From NCBI GenBank assembly GCA_964536965.1, contig CAZIAL010000011.1, positions 24,075 to 88,074 on the forward strand: a DNA stretch of 64,000 nt. Direction: 5' to 3'. Made by a program: the position numbers and the translations under genes. The stretch is from JACMQW01 sp964536965 (GTDB lineage Bacteria; Bdellovibrionota; UBA1018). A model generated the notes under the pieces. The model did not search any database. It worked only from the letters and a program-made list of their open reading frames with translations, and had not been told where the DNA came from. Position 1 is the stretch's first letter. Each line of letters opens with the position of its first letter. Below are positions 61,485 to 64,000 of this stretch, one piece after another.

Positions 61485-62147
61485 ATGAAGATTTACCTCC
61501 ACGAAATCACCGAGAATGATCGCGAAGTCCAGGTCTCCGAGCAGGAAAGCTGGGTCTCCTCCACGATCTCGAGTCTCGACGAATCGACCGCCGACGTCCC
61601 GGGCTCTCCCGAATCCCTGCGCCCGCAGAACTTGCGCACCAAGCCTCCCATTCGGCCCGCGTCCATTCGGTTCAACCTCCGGCGCGTCGACGACGTCGTC
61701 GTCATCTCGGGCGATCTGCAGGCGAGCGTTCAGCTTCTCTGCTCCCGATGCGCGGCTCCGTTTCTCCTGAAGTTCGACGAAAACTTCTCCGCTCTTTACT
61801 GCAAAGACAAAGAGATGGCCGGAATCGCATACCTCGACAAGAACGCGAAACCCCGCGGACAGAACCAAGGCTTCGCGCGCCATGCGCACGACTTCGACGC
61901 CGTCACCGGACAGGAAGCGGACGAGGATCTCGAGCTGAATTATATCGCCGAAGATTTTATCGACCTGACGAATGTGCTGACCGAACAGCTGCAGGTCCGA
62001 ATTCCTTTCCAGCCGCTCTGCAAAGAAGAATGCAAAGGCGTCTGCGCGAACTGCGGAGCGGATCTGAACGTCGGCCGTTGCGCCTGCGCGAAACTCCAGA
62101 ACAAAAGTCCGTTCGCGGCGCTTAAAGGACTGAAGATTCAGTCATGA
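61485..62147 (+). CDS. DUF177 (YceD-like) protein
   Basis: A 220-residue protein of the YceD/DUF177 family. The mid part has 'VVISGDLQASVQLLCSRCAAPF' and the C-terminus 'PLCKEECKGVCANCGADLN', two Cys clusters typical of non-enteric members. The family is tied to 23S rRNA or ribosome maturation and normally sits next to rpmF and the plsX-fabH genes. Here the following gene is not rpmF. The stop overlaps the next ATG by 4 bp (ATGA). Confidence 0.9.
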   Translation: MKIYLHEITENDREVQVSEQESWVSSTISSLDESTADVPGSPESLRPQNLRTKPPIRPASIRFNLRRVDDVVVISGDLQASVQLLCSRCAAPFLLKFDENFSALYCKDKEMAGIAYLDKNAKPRGQNQGFARHAHDFDAVTGQEADEDLELNYIAEDFIDLTNVLTEQLQVRIPFQPLCKEECKGVCANCGADLNVGRCACAKLQNKSPFAALKGLKIQS

Positions 62148-62740
62148 TTCGGCTGGTTTTCGGCTTGAGCACGCTGCTTTTCGTCGTGTCGGCGTCCGCA
62201 TGCGCGGGAGCTGCGAAACCACGGAATTCGGCACCGAACCAAGGTCCGGGCGCGCTCACCCTGTTCAGCGAACTCGTGTCCCGGCCGACCGCGGAGAAGC
62301 TTAAGAATTTCAAGGCCCGTTGCGAGGGCGACTCCATCGACTTCGACGGAAGTCTCGAGGCGAATAAAATGCTGACCGAGATCCAAGGTCACGGCGATCT
62401 CCTTTCCGCGCGCGCCGCGGTCTATGCGGCTCTCCACTGTACCGACGGAGCCAGCGCCGAACGACTCCATTCGTGGCTGGGAAACGAGCTCCTCGTTCGC
62501 CACCCTCGCTCGCTGGTACGCGCACTCGATGCCGAAGGCGCCGCCGATCGACTCGCTTCCGTCGTCGAGCTCGAAAGTTCCGACTGGGATGCCGTCGATT
62601 GCCGCGGCAACGCGCGATGCGAACGAGACCGGAAGGAACTTTTCGGGCGCAAACGAAAGGCGCTCCAGTTTTCGAAAGCGACTCCCGCCGAAGAAGCCGT
62701 ACGGCAGAAACTCCTGGCCGCGCTGAAGAGTGATCAGTAG
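62144..62740 (+). CDS. Exported hypothetical protein between the yceD-like gene and plsX
   Basis: A 198-residue protein with a signal segment ('MIRLVFGLSTLLFVVSASACAG'), the last Cys of which could be lipidated ('ASAC'). The mature part is helical and charged, with Cys pairs 'ARCEGD', 'ALHCTDG' and 'VDCRGNARCERD'. No family recognised. It overlaps the upstream gene and occupies the place where rpmF is usually found. Confidence 0.75.
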   Translation: MIRLVFGLSTLLFVVSASACAGAAKPRNSAPNQGPGALTLFSELVSRPTAEKLKNFKARCEGDSIDFDGSLEANKMLTEIQGHGDLLSARAAVYAALHCTDGASAERLHSWLGNELLVRHPRSLVRALDAEGAADRLASVVELESSDWDAVDCRGNARCERDRKELFGRKRKALQFSKATPAEEAVRQKLLAALKSDQ

Positions 62741-62822
62741 AGGGCCGCCAGGCCGGCGATCGAAGCGATTCCCACGGTAAGCCGCTTCGCGCGGCGTCAC
62801 GGGCTTTCAGGTTCCAGTTTGG

Positions 62823-62843
62823 AAGGACCTTTGTTAAGTCCTT
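62823..62843. repeat. Small inverted repeat before plsX
   Basis: AAGGAC (62823-62828) and GTCCTT (62838-62843) are perfect inverted arms around a 9-nt loop, 6 nt before the plsX ATG at 62850. It may be an operator for a fatty-acid regulator or a small mRNA hairpin. No consensus is recognised. Confidence 0.35.
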
Positions 62844-62849
62844 GAAACA

Positions 62850-63941
62850 ATGTCCCGTCTCCTTCTCGACGTCATGGGCGGCGATTACGCGCCAAAATCT
62901 ATTCTCGACGGCGCACTCCTCGCGCTCAAGGACCTTCGCTACCCGCTGGTCCTCCTCGGAGACGAAGCGAGGATCCGGAAACACGCGATTGGGAAACACC
63001 TGACTTCGGATGCGAACGGAGGCGCCGGTTCGGTTACGTTCGTGCATGCTCCGGACAACATCGAGATGGACGACAAGATAAAGGCGCTTCGCGCGAAGCC
63101 GAATGCCCCCATCAATGTCGGCACCCGTCTCGCGGCCGAAAGCTGGGCCGCGTACAAAGCCGGCTCGGGCACGCCCGATGCTTTCGTTTCCGCCGGTCAT
63201 TCGGGCGCCGTGATGGCTTCGGGACTTCTGACCCTCGGCCGCATTCGCGGATTCGAACGGCCGGCGATCGCGACCCGCCTTCCCACGATCAGCGGTAACG
63301 GCGTCGTCTGTCTCGATGTCGGCGCGAACGTGGACTGCAAACCCGAGCATCTGCGCGATTTCGCGATCATGGGCGCGCTTTTCGCTTCGGCGGCGAACCC
63401 GGGACTGACGCGGCCGAAAATCGCGATTCTCGCGAACGGCGAGGAGCGCACGAAAGGAAACGACACGACCCGCGCGGCCTATGCCCTTCTCGAAGGCCAT
63501 CCCCTTTTCTCGGGACCGCAGGCGCTCGGTGATTTCGTCGGCTATACGGAAGCGAAGGAAATGTTCAAGGGCTCCGTCGACGTCGTCGTCATGGACGGCT
63601 TCGTCGGCAACCTGATCCTGAAAAACTCCGAGGCGCTGGGCTCCAGTCTGCTGAAGATCCTGAAAGGCGAAGCAAAAAGAAATCCGTTGAACCTGCTCGG
63701 CTTCGGTCTCGCCTGGGGTGCGCTGAACGCCTTCAAGAAAAAGGTCGATTTCCGCGAAACCGGCGCGGCGCCGCTCCTGGGAGTCCAAGGGTATGTCTTC
63801 ATCGCGCACGGGCGCAGCGACAAGCGGGCGGTACGCAATTCCCTCATTCGCGCGCAGGAAGCCCTGGCGGCGCAGATGATTGAAAAACTCGAACGCGCGA
63901 TTTCTCCCGCCACGCAGGTGGTGAAGGAGCCGATCACATGA
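62850..63941 (+). CDS. plsX: Phosphate acyltransferase PlsX
   Basis: A 363-residue enzyme that makes acyl-phosphate from acyl-ACP for phospholipid synthesis. Hallmarks are 'LLLDVMGGDYAPKSILDGAL', 'SAGHSGAVMASGLL', 'CLDVGANVDCKPEHL', 'LANGEERTKGNDTTRAAYALL' and 'VVMDGFVGNLILKNSEALG'. It overlaps fabH by 4 bp. Confidence 0.97.
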   Translation: MSRLLLDVMGGDYAPKSILDGALLALKDLRYPLVLLGDEARIRKHAIGKHLTSDANGGAGSVTFVHAPDNIEMDDKIKALRAKPNAPINVGTRLAAESWAAYKAGSGTPDAFVSAGHSGAVMASGLLTLGRIRGFERPAIATRLPTISGNGVVCLDVGANVDCKPEHLRDFAIMGALFASAANPGLTRPKIAILANGEERTKGNDTTRAAYALLEGHPLFSGPQALGDFVGYTEAKEMFKGSVDVVVMDGFVGNLILKNSEALGSSLLKILKGEAKRNPLNLLGFGLAWGALNAFKKKVDFRETGAAPLLGVQGYVFIAHGRSDKRAVRNSLIRAQEALAAQMIEKLERAISPATQVVKEPIT

Positions 63942-64000
63942 GGTCGGCTATCGCCCACGTTTCTCGCGTCGCCGGAACCGGGTCGGCCTTTCCCGAACGG
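63938..64000 (+). CDS. fabH: 3-oxoacyl-ACP synthase III, N-terminal fragment cut by the window edge
   Basis: The last 63 bases encode the first 21 residues, ending 'RVAGTGSAFPER', which matches the FabH opening ('GTGSYLPER' in many species). AAGGAG lies nine bases before the ATG, which overlaps the plsX stop (ATGA). FabH starts fatty-acid synthesis from acetyl-CoA and malonyl-ACP. The rest is outside the window. Confidence 0.88.
   Translation, partial: MRSAIAHVSRVAGTGSAFPER

Overview
The window is a 64 kb piece of a GC-rich (roughly 58 percent by eye) Gram-negative genome, most likely from Bdellovibrionota or a related former deltaproteobacterial lineage. The inference rests on an outer-membrane toolkit (hldD, lptE, mlaF and many lipoproteins), a complete Agl-Glt-like motor cluster of the kind known from Myxococcus gliding and also present in Bdellovibrio, two related HNH-endonuclease proteins of a type often found in multiple copies in Bdellovibrio relatives, and many exported proteins without recognisable families. 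No rRNA, tRNA, CRISPR array, prophage or insertion sequence was seen. One 100-N assembly gap lies at 50526-50625.

Layout. 1-5.5 kb: a partial HNH protein, an unknown gene cut by an in-frame amber codon, and a large secreted protein. 5.7-9.3 kb (minus): rpsP, khpA, trmD and a lipoprotein, preceded by a receiver protein, an unknown gene and a DUF309 protein; rimM is not in its usual place. 9.3-12.8 kb (plus): aldo/keto reductase, queuosine-precursor transporter, hldD, rpsT and a strong terminator. 13.5-24.2 kb (minus): a unidirectional run of nine genes. A von Willebrand-type lipoprotein is followed by a TolQ/ExbB-like channel, two TolR/ExbD-like proteins, a large TPR protein, a small basic exported protein, a TonB-like protein with one membrane segment, an outer-membrane barrel and a second TPR protein. 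This is the order expected for the ancestral Agl-Glt envelope machine.

24.5-30.6 kb: envelope and housekeeping genes (beta-barrel lipoprotein, holA, lptE, a DUF721 protein, a GYF-type membrane protein, mlaF, alr, a GNAT acetyltransferase). 30.7-37.6 kb (plus): nadB, an exported protein with phosphotransferase-like motifs, a methyltransferase, and a 1066-residue exported protein combining a possible permuted papain-like region with a C-terminal IucA/IucC-like motif; these two exported proteins are the least explained part of the window. 37.6-41.2 kb (minus): GYF-PilZ protein, lipase-like hydrolase, pyrE and a BenE-type permease. 41.4-44.2 kb: a 28-residue membrane peptide with a terminator, a second von Willebrand-type lipoprotein and a transglutaminase-elicitor-like protein.

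44.3-52.2 kb is accessory: the second HNH protein, an empty or decayed stretch, a lipoprotein, a HEAT-repeat protein, an exported protein, and a beta-helix protein whose Pro/Ser/Thr/Ala repeat contains the assembly gap. 52.2-64 kb: a ketone-body module (scoA, scoB, thiolase), an HtrA-type protease, dadA, several exported unknowns, a lysine-rich DNA-binding-like protein, nagA, and the start of the fatty-acid/phospholipid cluster (yceD-like gene, plsX, fabH). In that cluster the usual rpmF position is taken by a small exported protein.
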